Notes: generated from the letters alone by a model not told the origin. A stretch of DNA of 64,000 bases from Rikenellaceae bacterium (GCA_015059865.1 SUZP01000005.1:1-64000), one strand, 5' to 3'; positions 1 to 10,183 are shown, numbered from the stretch's first letter. Made by a program: numbers and translations.

Positions 1-23
1 GTTCGACCCCGGCTCTGGGTACG
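1..23 (+). tRNA. 3' end of a tRNA gene (T-loop plus acceptor strand), truncated by the window edge
   Basis: GTTCGACCCCGGCTCTGGGTA fits T-loop TTCGACC, T-stem CCGGC, acceptor TCTGGGT and discriminator A; a terminator follows. Confidence 0.6.
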
Positions 24-24
24 A

Positions 25-56
25 AAAGAGGAAGATGAAAGTCTTCCTCTTTTTTC
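25..56 (+). terminator. Rho-independent-like terminator after the tRNA
   Basis: AAAAGAGGAAGA-tgaaag-TCTTCCTCTTTTTT hairpin. Confidence 0.7.
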
Positions 57-385
57 GTTTACCCTTCGCCGGGGGCGGTCAGTCGGTGGCGGTGTGGCAG
101 AGTTGTCTTTGGTCGGCGATTATTGCTGTCGCAATCTTTTGTCCTTGACCGATGATTCTCTTTGAAAATGATTTTTCAGCCATCATCAGTCAAACCCAAA
201 CAATCTATGATTGTAATCGCCTCCCTTCGCTCTGCTCAAACCTGCTGCGACCGTTCGACCCACTTAAAGATTATTCGGGTCGGGGGCAATATCTCGCAGT
301 GACCAAAGACGACCTAAGTCCCACACAAACTCGTTCGAAATTGGTGGTGATGTGGCAAACCTTCGGACCACAAAACACAAAATAA

Positions 386-418
386 GGTTGATAATCAAAC
401 GATTATCAACCTTATTTA
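386..418 (-). terminator. Terminator downstream of frr
   Basis: AATAAGGTTGATAATC-aaac-GATTATCAACCTTATT near-perfect inverted repeat. Confidence 0.7.
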
Positions 419-436
419 ATTTGATATATGTATCGG

Positions 437-994
437 CTACACAGTCATAATCTCCTTCTCCTTCTTCTCGAAAGCTGCATCAATAAGCTTGTTAAACTTC
501 TCGACAGCCTTCTGCACCTGAGCTTCGCCATCCTTGCCCTCATCCTCAGGCATACCATCTTTCACTGCCTTCTTGAACGCCTCGACAGCATCGCGACGAG
601 CATTGCGCAACGAAATACGCGCATTCTCAGCCTCAGCCTTCGACTGCTTCACAAGCTCCTTACGACGCTCCTCGGTGAGTGGTGGCATCGAAAGACGAAT
701 ACTCTCGCCATTGTTCGATGGAGTAAGGCCTATATTCGAGTCGATAATAGCCTTCTCAATCAACCTAATCATATTCTTATCCCAAGGCTGAATAAGCACC
801 GTCTTTGCGTCAGGAACAGTAACACTCGCCACACCCGAAACAGGTGTTTGAGAGCCGTAGTAATCTACAAAAACTCCATTCAACACATTCACCGAAGCCT
901 TACCTGCTCGAATATTCGACAAGGTCTCCTCCAAAAAATCAACCGCCTTCTGCATACGAGCAGTTGCATCATTCAAGATTGTTTTAGTATCCAT
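437..994 (-). CDS. frr: Ribosome recycling factor
   Basis: 185 aa, typical RRF sequence (NIRAGKAS, PPLTEERRKELVK). Confidence 0.97.
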   Translation of the reverse strand: MDTKTILNDATARMQKAVDFLEETLSNIRAGKASVNVLNGVFVDYYGSQTPVSGVASVTVPDAKTVLIQPWDKNMIRLIEKAIIDSNIGLTPSNNGESIRLSMPPLTEERRKELVKQSKAEAENARISLRNARRDAVEAFKKAVKDGMPEDEGKDGEAQVQKAVEKFNKLIDAAFEKKEKEIMTV

Positions 995-1118
995 AGTATA
1001 ATAATTTAGTTTTTTCCATTAGCCGCTGGCTTTTATAATTGACAATTGACATTGGATAATTGACAATTAAGGGTATTTTATATTTAGGCCTGCGGCGCTA
1101 TTCTATTCCCTATATTAT

Positions 1119-1703
1119 CTATTTTTTTATCTCTTTTTCAATCAGTTTGATGAGTTCGGCAAACTCAGCCTCATCGTAGCCCACGCTCGCCTTCACAACA
1201 TTACCCTGCTTGTCAATCAGGAAGTTGCGCGGGATATAGGTCTCGGCATACTCGCCATATACCCTACCATCTGGGTCCAAGCCCATAGGGAACGAGTAGC
1301 CCATCTTCTCGCGGAAGGCGGCTACGGTAGCCTTCTTCTCGCCACGCGACACGGGCAGAAATACAAATGGCTCACCCTTGAACTTCTCGATAATATCCTT
1401 CTCTACGCGCGCCAACTCTGCTCGGCATGGAGGGCACCATGTAGCCCAGAAGTTCAACAATACAACCTTACCCTTCAAGTCGGCAAGTTTTACGGTCGAG
1501 CCATCGAACATCTCCACCTCGAAGGCTGGTGCTTTCTGTCCATCCTTCACAAGCGTTGCCTGCTCAGGGGTTGGTCGTTGTTGTGCGTTGGTGGTAAATG
1601 AACCTCCAAATAGTAGTGCAGCACAGAGTACAATGGCGAGAATTGCCATTACAACCATACTCAAAGTGCTCTTCTTTTGATGTCTTCGTGCCATAGTTTT
1701 CAC
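1119..1703 (-). CDS. TlpA-type thioredoxin-family protein, membrane anchored
   Basis: N-terminal TM segment; NFWATWCPPCRAEL active site. Confidence 0.9.
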   Translation of the reverse strand: MKTMARRHQKKSTLSMVVMAILAIVLCAALLFGGSFTTNAQQRPTPEQATLVKDGQKAPAFEVEMFDGSTVKLADLKGKVVLLNFWATWCPPCRAELARVEKDIIEKFKGEPFVFLPVSRGEKKATVAAFREKMGYSFPMGLDPDGRVYGEYAETYIPRNFLIDKQGNVVKASVGYDEAEFAELIKLIEKEIKK

Positions 1704-1717
1704 TCCTTAGTTTTTCT

Positions 1718-2425
1718 TTATTTGTGTACAAGTGTTCCGATATTTTCGCCCTTCAAGACCTTCATCAGGTTGCCCGGAGTGTCCATATCGAAAACGATAA
1801 TATTCAAGCCGTTCTCCTTGCAGAGGGTAAAGGCTGTCATATCCATTATCTTCAAATTTCGTGCATAAATCTCGTCGAACGAAATCTCGTCGAACTTCGT
1901 AGCCGTAGGGTCTTTCTCTGGGTCTGCGGTATAGACACCATCCACGCGCGTTCCCTTGAAGAAGCCGTCAGCCTCAATCTCGATGCCTCGTAGTGCCGAA
2001 GCCGAGTCGGTCGAGAAGTATGGATTGGATGTTCCGCCACCTATAATTACGACATAACCCTCACGCAGATATTCGAGTGCCTTATCCTTCGAGTAGTACT
2101 CGCCGATAGGCTCCATACGGATAGAGGTCAAAACCTTACACTTCACGCCCTCGTCAGTCAGCACAGCCTGCAATGCCAACGAGTTGATGATGGTTGCCAA
2201 CATTCCCATCTGGTCGCCCTTCACGCGGTCGAAGCCCTTTTTAGCGCCCTGTAAGCCACGGAAGATATTGCCACCACCAATTACGATACCAATCTCTGTG
2301 CCAAGAGCTTGCGCCTCCTTAATCTGCTCGGCATAGATGCGAGCCTGCTCCATCGAGATTCCATATTTCTGCTCGCCCTGCAACGACTCGCCACTAAGTT
2401 TGAGAAGTATTCTTTTATATTTCAT
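1718..2425 (-). CDS. pyrH: UMP kinase
   Basis: RILLKLSGESLQG ... IGIVIGGGNIFRG. Confidence 0.97.
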   Translation of the reverse strand: MKYKRILLKLSGESLQGEQKYGISMEQARIYAEQIKEAQALGTEIGIVIGGGNIFRGLQGAKKGFDRVKGDQMGMLATIINSLALQAVLTDEGVKCKVLTSIRMEPIGEYYSKDKALEYLREGYVVIIGGGTSNPYFSTDSASALRGIEIEADGFFKGTRVDGVYTADPEKDPTATKFDEISFDEIYARNLKIMDMTAFTLCKENGLNIIVFDMDTPGNLMKVLKGENIGTLVHK

Positions 2426-2646
2426 AGAGGTATAACTTTGTTTCTAACTACAAATATATAAAATTAAATTCATAATTAAAAATTTCGTAATTAAAATTAT
2501 TTTGTTTGGGGAACTTCGAGGGTGGTCATGGCGCAGGCTTAATTGACAATTGACGAATTGATAATTGACAATTAATGGTAAAAACGATGAATCGTTTTTG
2601 ATTTTGTTACTCCTTTAACTACTCACTACTCACTAAAAAAAGGTTT

Positions 2647-2678
2647 GGGAGTGTCTAACAAGTTGTTTAGACACTCCC
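2647..2678 (-). terminator. Terminator hairpin with GTGTCTAACAA-type apex
   Basis: GGGAGTGTCTAACAagttgTTTAGACACTCCC. Confidence 0.65.
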
Positions 2679-2687
2679 ATTTTGCTC

Positions 2688-2807
2688 GAAGTTGTATAAC
2701 AAGAGGGATTTCAAGGCTTGCGAAGTGTGAGAAACCGCAGCATACTTGGCGTATGTGAGGATTTCGAACACGAGTATAACGCAGAAATCACCTTGTTAGA
2801 CAGCTTC
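2688..2807 (-). repeat. Long inverted-repeat 3' element A (CGCAGCATA core family)
   Basis: Arms GAAGTTGTATAACAAGAGGGATTTC / GAAATCACCTTGTTAGACAGCTTC; apex AAACCGCAGCATACTTGGCGTATGTGAGGATTT. Confidence 0.8.
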
Positions 2808-2830
2808 AATGCTTTATATTACAGAATTGT

Positions 2831-4729
2831 TTAGTACTCGATACTCTTTGCAAGAACGAGAACACCCCATCTATTCTTCAAGATAGGCAACTCAACTACC
2901 TCGCCAGCCTTAACCTCGCGCTCTGCAACATAGCATACGCCTCTTGCCTTGCCATCTTTATTGCAACGAGAGTAAGTAGATGTGAGGATTTTCCAATCCT
3001 TGCGAACACGAGGTTGGTTGAAGGTAATGATGTAGATTTTGCCATCCTCCTTAGCTGTGATGCGACCACCTGCGGTTGGCTGGCCCTTCTCTGCTGCTAC
3101 TGGAACCAACAACTCAAAGCCCTCGAACTCCTTAGGATATACACTGCCTACTACGAATGTATGGTTGCTCCAAAGCGGTGCGCCCTCAGTGAAAGTGGTG
3201 CGAGTGAAGCCCACACCCTCAAACTTAACGCCAGCCTCGCATGGCTTCTCAACATAAGGGCGAGCACTTGCCGAGTTGCTCTTGTCGCTACGGAATGCGC
3301 GGAGTGGAAGTCCCTCAGCCGAGATTACATTACCCATATCCTCGTTGTAGCAGTAGCGAACAGCGGTAGGTGCGGTTACGCCATCAGCCCAAACTACCAC
3401 CTGATTGCCCTCGATGCGAGCCTCAGCAACCGAGAACTGTATCTTCTTAGGGTTGTTAGGGTCCTGAACGCCGAGCTGGAAGCCATTGATACGGCCCTCA
3501 CCACTCTGTGCAAGAGTTGTAGGAACATTCTTGAATGTTACACGAACAGAGTTACCCTCAACCATCATCGACTCGTAAGCTGGCGAACGGAACTCCTTGT
3601 CAGACTTCTTGTAGTGAGCAGCGAGTGCGCAAGCCGACAAACGGTGAGCAACATCCCACTTCTTAGGAGGGTGAATATCACCAGGAATCTGGTTTTGGTC
3701 ATTTGTTACAACCAACTCACAGTTGCTGGTGCGGTCAGCTACGCGGCCCTGAATCTCACGGATGCGAGCACCTGTAACACCGTTGTATGTGTGAGGAGCA
3801 ATCTCTACGATATAGAATGGCATCTCTGGATTGCGGAACTCCGTACGCCACGACTTGATGAGAGTGTTGAGCATACGAGTATATTGACTTTTACCTACAT
3901 TCGAGCAGCCCTGATACCAGATAGTACCTGCAACGGTAGTGTGGCGGATAGGGTAGATATTTGCATTGTAGAGGTAAGTTGGGCGCTTGTGAATTTGCTT
4001 TCTCTTGTAGAGTTTCTTAGTGTAAGATGCAAGTCTCTTATCCTTAGCGATAGTCTCCTTGCTCAACCAAGCCTCGATTGTAGAGCCACCAAACGAAGCG
4101 TCAATCAAGCCGATAGGCACATCCAAAGCCTCCTGCAAGTCCTTACCAAAACCGTATGCTACTGCCGAGAAGTTAGAGAGCGACTTAGAGTTGCAAACTC
4201 TCCAAGCAGCCTTAAATCTCTTCTGAGTAGGAACATCATTCTTCGGAGTAGCAGAGCCGGTACGACCTGTGCAGTAGAGACGAATCTTGTCGTTTGTACC
4301 ATTCTCCAACTCCTCCTTCATATCAGGAGTCTTGCGTACAGGCCACTCCATATTAGACTGACCAGCGCAGAGCCAAACCTCACCGAATACGATGTTTTTA
4401 AGCTCTTTAAGCTCCTTACCAGCCTTGATGGTGATGGTGTAAGGAGTGTAACCTGCGGCGAGAGTCTGTACTGGCAAAATCCAGAATCCCTCCTCGTTAG
4501 CCTTAACTTTGAGAGGCTTTTTCACATTGAGCCAGCTTGGGTGCACCTTCACAGTTGCACGAGGCTTAGCCCAACCCCAGATATTTACAGTAGTAGAGTG
4601 CTGAAGCACCATATTACTGCCCACAACAGATGGAAGTTTCAACATAGGCTCCTTCTGCTGCGCATCTGCCGTCACTGTTGCAAACAACATTGCAACAGCA
4701 GCAATCAACAAAAATTTAAATTTCTTCAT
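2831..4729 (-). CDS. Sialate O-acetylesterase-like SGNH hydrolase, secreted
   Basis: Signal peptide; GQSNMEWPV block; 632 aa. Confidence 0.9.
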   Translation of the reverse strand: MKKFKFLLIAAVAMLFATVTADAQQKEPMLKLPSVVGSNMVLQHSTTVNIWGWAKPRATVKVHPSWLNVKKPLKVKANEEGFWILPVQTLAAGYTPYTITIKAGKELKELKNIVFGEVWLCAGQSNMEWPVRKTPDMKEELENGTNDKIRLYCTGRTGSATPKNDVPTQKRFKAAWRVCNSKSLSNFSAVAYGFGKDLQEALDVPIGLIDASFGGSTIEAWLSKETIAKDKRLASYTKKLYKRKQIHKRPTYLYNANIYPIRHTTVAGTIWYQGCSNVGKSQYTRMLNTLIKSWRTEFRNPEMPFYIVEIAPHTYNGVTGARIREIQGRVADRTSNCELVVTNDQNQIPGDIHPPKKWDVAHRLSACALAAHYKKSDKEFRSPAYESMMVEGNSVRVTFKNVPTTLAQSGEGRINGFQLGVQDPNNPKKIQFSVAEARIEGNQVVVWADGVTAPTAVRYCYNEDMGNVISAEGLPLRAFRSDKSNSASARPYVEKPCEAGVKFEGVGFTRTTFTEGAPLWSNHTFVVGSVYPKEFEGFELLVPVAAEKGQPTAGGRITAKEDGKIYIITFNQPRVRKDWKILTSTYSRCNKDGKARGVCYVAEREVKAGEVVELPILKNRWGVLVLAKSIEY

Positions 4730-4782
4730 AAAAAATTTGTTTTTAAAGTTAAACCGTAAAAAAAAGTTGCTATTTTTCGTTA

Positions 4783-4790
4783 CAAAGGTA
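4783..4790 (-). promoter_or_regulatory. Bacteroidetes -7 box upstream of the sialate O-acetylesterase gene
   Basis: CAAAGGTA = TACCTTTG on the minus strand (TAnnTTTG consensus). Confidence 0.5.
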
Positions 4791-4844
4791 GTCTTTTTTT
4801 TTAAATAAACATTTCATTATTGCAAATAATTGAAAAAAATAAAC

Positions 4845-4852
4845 TACCTTTG
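4845..4852 (+). promoter_or_regulatory. Bacteroidetes -7 box upstream of the first serine hydrolase
   Basis: TACCTTTG, TAnnTTTG consensus. Confidence 0.5.
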
Positions 4853-4887
4853 TCTTATGATATAACTCAAAAAAAACATTTATTGTT

Positions 4888-5946
4888 ATGAAAAAATTAC
4901 TACTAATTCTCACGATGGCACTCTGCGTATCAACCGTATCGGCGCAGATATATCCAGAGGCAGGCGAAAATTGGAGAAATGCCAAGCCATCGAAGTACGA
5001 TTTCAACAACAAGAAAATCAAGTCTTTGAAGAAGTACATCGTAGACTCTATGAAGACAACAGGCTTGATGGTTATTGTCGGTGGCGAGTGCATCTACAAG
5101 TTTGGCAATGTAGAGCGTTTGAGCTACATCGCATCGTGCCGTAAGAGCGTTTTGGCTATGCTCTATGGCAAGTATGTCGAGAATGGCACCATCAATCTCA
5201 ACCAAACCATTGGCGAGCTTGGTATCACCGACCACGGAGGCTTGCTGCCAATAGAGAAGACGGCAACTGTGCGCCACCTTATTCAGGCGCGTTCGGGTGT
5301 CTATCGCCCATCGTCTAACCCCGGCAGTTCGTTGGACAACCCCGACCTCGTTCCAAAGCGAGGCTCGAAGAAGCCCGGCACATACCACCTCTACAACAAC
5401 TGGGACTTCAATGCTGCGGGTACTGTTTTCGAGAAGCTGACAGGCAAGAGCGTATATCAAACCTTAGAGGAGGATTTGGCTAAGCCTCTCGGTTTCCAAG
5501 ATTGGGACATCAACGCACAGCGTTATGGTGGAGACAAATCCAAGTCGATGCACCCTGCATACCACATCTACATCTCTACGCGCGATATGGCGCGCCTTGG
5601 CTACTTGATGTTGCGCAAAGGCGAGTGGGATGGCAAGCAAATAATCTCGAAGAAGTGGCACAAGGAGATGCTCACTAAGTGGACTCCTCGCAAGAAGATG
5701 AATCCAGCAGAGCAGCGCAAGGGCGAATTTGCTTATGGCTATATGTGGTGGTTGTATGACACCAAAGTTCCTGAGTTGAAGGGAGCCTACACTGCTCGTG
5801 GTGCTATGGGGCAATATATCACCGTCATCCCTCAATTGGATATGGTTATTGCACACAAGACTGACAGAGTCTATGGCCGCAAGACTTCGTATGCAAGTTA
5901 CAGAAGATTGATTGAGAAGATTATTGCAGCAAAACAATATCAATAG
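4888..5946 (+). CDS. Beta-lactamase-family serine hydrolase, secreted (paralog 1)
   Basis: Signal peptide, SxxK motif in IASCRKSVLAMLYGKYVENG. Confidence 0.9.
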   Translation: MKKLLLILTMALCVSTVSAQIYPEAGENWRNAKPSKYDFNNKKIKSLKKYIVDSMKTTGLMVIVGGECIYKFGNVERLSYIASCRKSVLAMLYGKYVENGTINLNQTIGELGITDHGGLLPIEKTATVRHLIQARSGVYRPSSNPGSSLDNPDLVPKRGSKKPGTYHLYNNWDFNAAGTVFEKLTGKSVYQTLEEDLAKPLGFQDWDINAQRYGGDKSKSMHPAYHIYISTRDMARLGYLMLRKGEWDGKQIISKKWHKEMLTKWTPRKKMNPAEQRKGEFAYGYMWWLYDTKVPELKGAYTARGAMGQYITVIPQLDMVIAHKTDRVYGRKTSYASYRRLIEKIIAAKQYQ

Positions 5947-5996
5947 GCACAGATGCCCTTATACTAATGTTTCACGACAAAAAGAGTGTTTAAAAT

Positions 5997-7049
5997 ATGA
6001 AAAAGTTATTATTAGTATGTATGTTTGCCCTCGGAGTATCGAGCCTCTCAGCACAAGCGATATATCCAAAGGCAGGCGAGGATTGGCCAAAGGCAAAACC
6101 TTCGAAGTATGGCTATGACGAGAAAAAATTGGAGGATATCCGCCGATTTATCATCGACTCGATGAACACCACAGGCTGTTTGGTGCTTGTTGGCGGCGAG
6201 AATATCTTTGAGTACGGAGCCTTAGACCGCATCAGCTATATCGCATCGTGCCGCAAGAGCGTCTTGGCTATGCTCTTCGGTAAGTATGTAGAGAATGGCA
6301 CCATCAACCTCGACACTACCATTGGCGAGTTGGGTATGGACGACCATGGCGGTTTGTTGCCAATAGAGAAGACTGCAACTGTGCGCCACCTTATTCAGGC
6401 GCGTTCGGGCATCTACCACGCTGCCTCTAATGCAGGTAGCTCGTTGGATAATCCTAAGCACACCCCTGAGCGCGGCTCGAAGGTACCGGGTACATATCAC
6501 CTCTACAACAACTGGGATTTCAACGCCGCAGGTGCAGCGTTTGAGCAGATGACAGGCAAAAACATCTACAAGGCTTTGGAGGAGGATTTGGCAAAGCCTC
6601 TCGGTTTCCAAGATTGGGATATCACCAAGCAGCGCAAGGGCGGCAACCGCAAGAAGTCGAAGTATCCTGCATACCATATATATATATCTACTCGTGATAT
6701 GGCGCGTATTGGCTACTTGATGTTGCGCGAAGGCGAGTGGGATGGCAAGCAGATTATCTCGAAGGAGTGGCACAAGGAGATGCTTCACGACTGGACTCCA
6801 CGCGACCAGATGCATCCAAAACCGGGTAAATTCGCCTATGGCTATATGTGGTGGTTGTTCAAGCGCGGTCGTTCGGAGTTGAAGGGCGCATATCAGGCAA
6901 GTGGTGCTATGGGACAGAAGATTACAATCATTCCTGAATTGGATATGGTTATTGCACACAAGACTGATGCGGTCTATGGCCGTAAAACTAAGGGCTCGCT
7001 TATCACCAAGTTGATGAATAAGATTATCGATGCAAGAATCAAGGAGTAG
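5997..7049 (+). CDS. Beta-lactamase-family serine hydrolase, secreted (paralog 2)
   Basis: Long identical blocks shared with 4888..5946; SxxK motif. Confidence 0.9.
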   Translation: MKKLLLVCMFALGVSSLSAQAIYPKAGEDWPKAKPSKYGYDEKKLEDIRRFIIDSMNTTGCLVLVGGENIFEYGALDRISYIASCRKSVLAMLFGKYVENGTINLDTTIGELGMDDHGGLLPIEKTATVRHLIQARSGIYHAASNAGSSLDNPKHTPERGSKVPGTYHLYNNWDFNAAGAAFEQMTGKNIYKALEEDLAKPLGFQDWDITKQRKGGNRKKSKYPAYHIYISTRDMARIGYLMLREGEWDGKQIISKEWHKEMLHDWTPRDQMHPKPGKFAYGYMWWLFKRGRSELKGAYQASGAMGQKITIIPELDMVIAHKTDAVYGRKTKGSLITKLMNKIIDARIKE

Positions 7050-7068
7050 TCATTAGTTAATCACAAAT

Positions 7069-7104
7069 TAGGAGCTGAGATTTTATCTCGGCTCCTATTT
7101 TTTT
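7069..7104 (+). terminator. Terminator after the serine hydrolase pair
   Basis: AGGAGCTGAGAttttaTCTCGGCTCCTATTTTTTT. Confidence 0.75.
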
Positions 7105-7130
7105 AACAGTTATTTTTCTCAAATTTTTAT

Positions 7131-7138
7131 TATATTTG
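7131..7138 (+). promoter_or_regulatory. Bacteroidetes -7 box upstream of rubrerythrin
   Basis: TATATTTG. Confidence 0.45.
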
Positions 7139-7231
7139 TTGTAAGACAGCCACTCTGCATTCTGCATCTCTCTTCTCTTTGGCACAGCAATTGCATCGCT
7201 ATCCCTCGAAATTATAAATTCTTTCTGCAAA

Positions 7232-7810
7232 ATGAAAAGTATCAAAGGAACTCGCACCGAGCAAAATCTACTCAAAGCATTCGCCGGAGAGTCGCAAGCT
7301 CGCAACCGCTACACATTTTTTGCCAAGCGCGCACGCAAGGAGGGATACGAGCAGATTGCTGCCGTATTTGACGAGACAGCCGCACAGGAGCAAGAGCACG
7401 CCGAGGTATTCTTCAAATTTCTCGAAGGAGGCAAGGCCGAGATATCCGAGGCTACATATCCTGCGGGGCGCATAGGCTCGACATCCGAGAACCTCTTAGC
7501 CGCAGCCGAGGGTGAACGCGAGGAGTGGGATGTACTCTACCCCACTTTTGCAACCATAGCCGAGGAGGAGGGTTTTCCCGAAATAGCATACGCCTTTCGT
7601 ATGGTATCGAGCGTGGAGGTGGAGCACGAAAATCGTTATCTCAAACTACTCTCTCGCATAACCGACGGCAACTTCTTCCACCGCGACAACGAGATATGGT
7701 GGCAGTGTCGCAACTGCGGTTTTGTTTGCAAGGCAAAAGATGCGCCACGCATCTGCCCTACCTGCCAACACAAACAATCCTACTTCGAGCCAAAACGAGA
7801 AAACTACTAA
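7232..7810 (+). CDS. rbr: Rubrerythrin
   Basis: GESQARNRYTFFAKRARKEG; C-terminal CRNCGF...CPTCQH rubredoxin-like site. Confidence 0.97.
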   Translation: MKSIKGTRTEQNLLKAFAGESQARNRYTFFAKRARKEGYEQIAAVFDETAAQEQEHAEVFFKFLEGGKAEISEATYPAGRIGSTSENLLAAAEGEREEWDVLYPTFATIAEEEGFPEIAYAFRMVSSVEVEHENRYLKLLSRITDGNFFHRDNEIWWQCRNCGFVCKAKDAPRICPTCQHKQSYFEPKRENY

Positions 7811-7813
7811 CAG

Positions 7814-7850
7814 AAGTGGTGTGCTCGTCAATTTAGAGCACACCACCTTT
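7814..7850. terminator. Bidirectional terminator between convergent genes
   Basis: GTGGTGTGCTCgtcaatttaGAGCACACCAC. Confidence 0.7.
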
Positions 7851-7872
7851 GTTGGATATGTATAACAACAAC

Positions 7873-10119
7873 TTATCTAATAGCAAACTTACCTTGTAAC
7901 TTGGCATTAGAGTCTGCGCCTACCCATACAAGGAAGTCACCCGAATCCGCCCTAACCTTCAAATCACTATGGCAATAGGCCAAGTCCGAAGTTGGGATTT
8001 TGAACTCCACAATCTTCGACTCGCCTGCTGCAAGCGATACGCGTTCAAATCCCTTCAACTCGCGTACAGGGCGTGTAGTCTCTGCCACGAGGTCGCGCAC
8101 ATACAACTGCACAACATCCTCGCCTGCACACTGGCCAGTATTGGAAATCTTCACTCTAACCTTCACCGTACCACCCATCGACACATTCGGTGTAACCACC
8201 TTCAAATCGGAATATTCGAACTCGGTATAGCTCAATCCATAGCCAAATGGGAAAAGAGGCTCATTTGGTGCATCGGTATAGCGCGAAAGATATTTGCTAT
8301 TATGTTGAGGACTCTTGCGTGGGCGACCCGTCATCTTCATATTGTAGTGCAACGGCAATTGTCCTACGCAATATGGGAACGAAATTGAAAGGTGTCCCGA
8401 AGGATTCTTATCGCCCGACACCAAGTCCGCCACAGCTGGTCCCTCCATAGTTCCACCGTGCCAAGTGAGGAGCACGGCATCGGCCTTCTCTACCTCGTTG
8501 CGGATATCCATTGCACGCCCCGTACCAAGCAGAACGACAATCTTTTTGCCCGTACCCTTCAAGGCATCAAGCAGAGCTTGCTGCGGAGCAGGAAGTGAAA
8601 TATCGGTAAGCGAAGTGGCCTCGCCACTCTCCTTATGGCTCAAACCCACCGAGAGCAACACGACATCTGCATTTTCGGCCACACGCAAAGCCTCCTCGAT
8701 ACCACCCTCTATCGCATTACGGAAATCACAACCCTTAGCATAGAAGATATTATCCTTGCCAAAGCGAGCCTCCAAGCCTTCTCGAATTGTTACCGAGCGT
8801 TTAGCCTCGCCAAAACCTCGCCACGAGCCGAGTTGCGAGCGTGCATTATCCGCCAAGGGGCCAACAAGAGCAATCTTCACACCCTCTTTAAGCGGCAAGA
8901 CGCCATTGTTCGAGAGCAACACCATCGACTTAGCAGCCAGCTCACGAGCAAACTCCAAGTTTTCGGCGCGATAGATTACCTCGCTCTTATTCTGCGAGCC
9001 ATACTTGTATGGGTTATCGAACAGGCCAAGCTGATACTTTACAGCCAACACCTCGCGACAGAGTTGGTTGATGGTCTTTTCCGACACCTCGCCCTCCTCG
9101 ACTAACGCCTCGCCATACTTTATATAGTCGCCATAGACCATATCCATATTGAGGTGAGCATTCATCGCCTGACGCGCAGCATCCTTGCCATTTGCAGCAG
9201 TGCCGTGTGCCACCATCTCGTGTACAGCATTCCAATCCGACACCACAAATCCTTTGAAGCCCAACTCTCCACGAAGAAGGTCGTGCAAAATCCACCTATT
9301 ACCCGATGCAGGCACACCCTCGAAGTCGTTGAATGACGACATTGCTGTAACAGCACCCGCCTCAACCGCAGCACGATATGGTGGCAGATAGCGGTCGATA
9401 AGCATAAACCTCGACATATCAACAGTATGATAGTCGCGACCTGCCTGCGGCGCGCCATAGGCTGCAAAGTGCTTTACGCAAGCAGCAATGGTGTTGTCAG
9501 CCGAGAGGTCTTTACCCTGATAACCGCGCACCATTGCAGCCGAAATCTTTGCTCCGAGGTATGGGTCTTCGCCTGAGCCCTCCGACACACGCCCCCAGCG
9601 TGAGTCGGCCGAGATGTCGCACATTGGCGAAAATGTCCAATGTATGCCTATTGCCGCAGTCTCGGCGGCAGCAATCCTTGCGGAACGCTCTATCGCCTCA
9701 ATATCCCAACTACACGACATAGCGAGGTTTTCGGGAAATATAATTCGACAGCCATGGATAATATCAAAACCAAATATAAGCGGAATACCCAAACGGCTCT
9801 CCTTGACAGCCATACGCTGCAACTCGTGCATTCGCTTAGTGGAGCGTATATTCAAGAATGAGCCAACAAGGCCTTGGCGGATAGACTCCTCGATATTTTC
9901 GACTCCGCCATCGGGGCCTGTAACCACACCCTTCTTAGGCACAAACTGTTGTAGCTGACCTATCTTCTCTCGTAGAGTCATCTTCTTAATCAATTTGTCG
10001 GCGAACTTGTAGGCTTCACTCTCCTTCGGAGCAGACTTCTCGGCAGCCGACAAACTCGGCATCGACACCATCAACGCGAATAGCGCAAATAAAAATCTCT
10101 TCATCTCTTTAAAATTCAC
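7873..10119 (-). CDS. bglX: Glycoside hydrolase family 3 (beta-glucosidase type)
   Basis: LRGELGFKGFVVSDWNAVHEM; C-terminal fibronectin III-like domain; 748 aa. Confidence 0.92.
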   Translation of the reverse strand: MNFKEMKRFLFALFALMVSMPSLSAAEKSAPKESEAYKFADKLIKKMTLREKIGQLQQFVPKKGVVTGPDGGVENIEESIRQGLVGSFLNIRSTKRMHELQRMAVKESRLGIPLIFGFDIIHGCRIIFPENLAMSCSWDIEAIERSARIAAAETAAIGIHWTFSPMCDISADSRWGRVSEGSGEDPYLGAKISAAMVRGYQGKDLSADNTIAACVKHFAAYGAPQAGRDYHTVDMSRFMLIDRYLPPYRAAVEAGAVTAMSSFNDFEGVPASGNRWILHDLLRGELGFKGFVVSDWNAVHEMVAHGTAANGKDAARQAMNAHLNMDMVYGDYIKYGEALVEEGEVSEKTINQLCREVLAVKYQLGLFDNPYKYGSQNKSEVIYRAENLEFARELAAKSMVLLSNNGVLPLKEGVKIALVGPLADNARSQLGSWRGFGEAKRSVTIREGLEARFGKDNIFYAKGCDFRNAIEGGIEEALRVAENADVVLLSVGLSHKESGEATSLTDISLPAPQQALLDALKGTGKKIVVLLGTGRAMDIRNEVEKADAVLLTWHGGTMEGPAVADLVSGDKNPSGHLSISFPYCVGQLPLHYNMKMTGRPRKSPQHNSKYLSRYTDAPNEPLFPFGYGLSYTEFEYSDLKVVTPNVSMGGTVKVRVKISNTGQCAGEDVVQLYVRDLVAETTRPVRELKGFERVSLAAGESKIVEFKIPTSDLAYCHSDLKVRADSGDFLVWVGADSNAKLQGKFAIR

Positions 10120-10121
10120 AA

Positions 10122-10160
10122 TAAAGGCTGTCTGATTAAATTACAGAGCAGCCTTTATTA
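10122..10160 (-). terminator. Hairpin between the GH3 start and ROK genes
   Basis: AATAAAGGCTGtctgattaaattacagaGCAGCCTTTATT. Confidence 0.5.
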
Positions 10161-10183
10161 TTGGATTAATTTTGTATTATTCT

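Noticed and set aside
152-385. 77-aa plus-strand ORF after the tRNA
   Set aside because: No motif, no supported start region; not called.
2688-2807. Element A as an IS remnant
   Set aside because: No transposase fragment, no target-site duplication seen; it matches the other four hairpins only at the apex and in layout.
3014-4759. 581-aa ORF antisense to the sialate O-acetylesterase
   Set aside because: Shadow ORF; the minus-strand frame has a clear signal peptide and family motifs.
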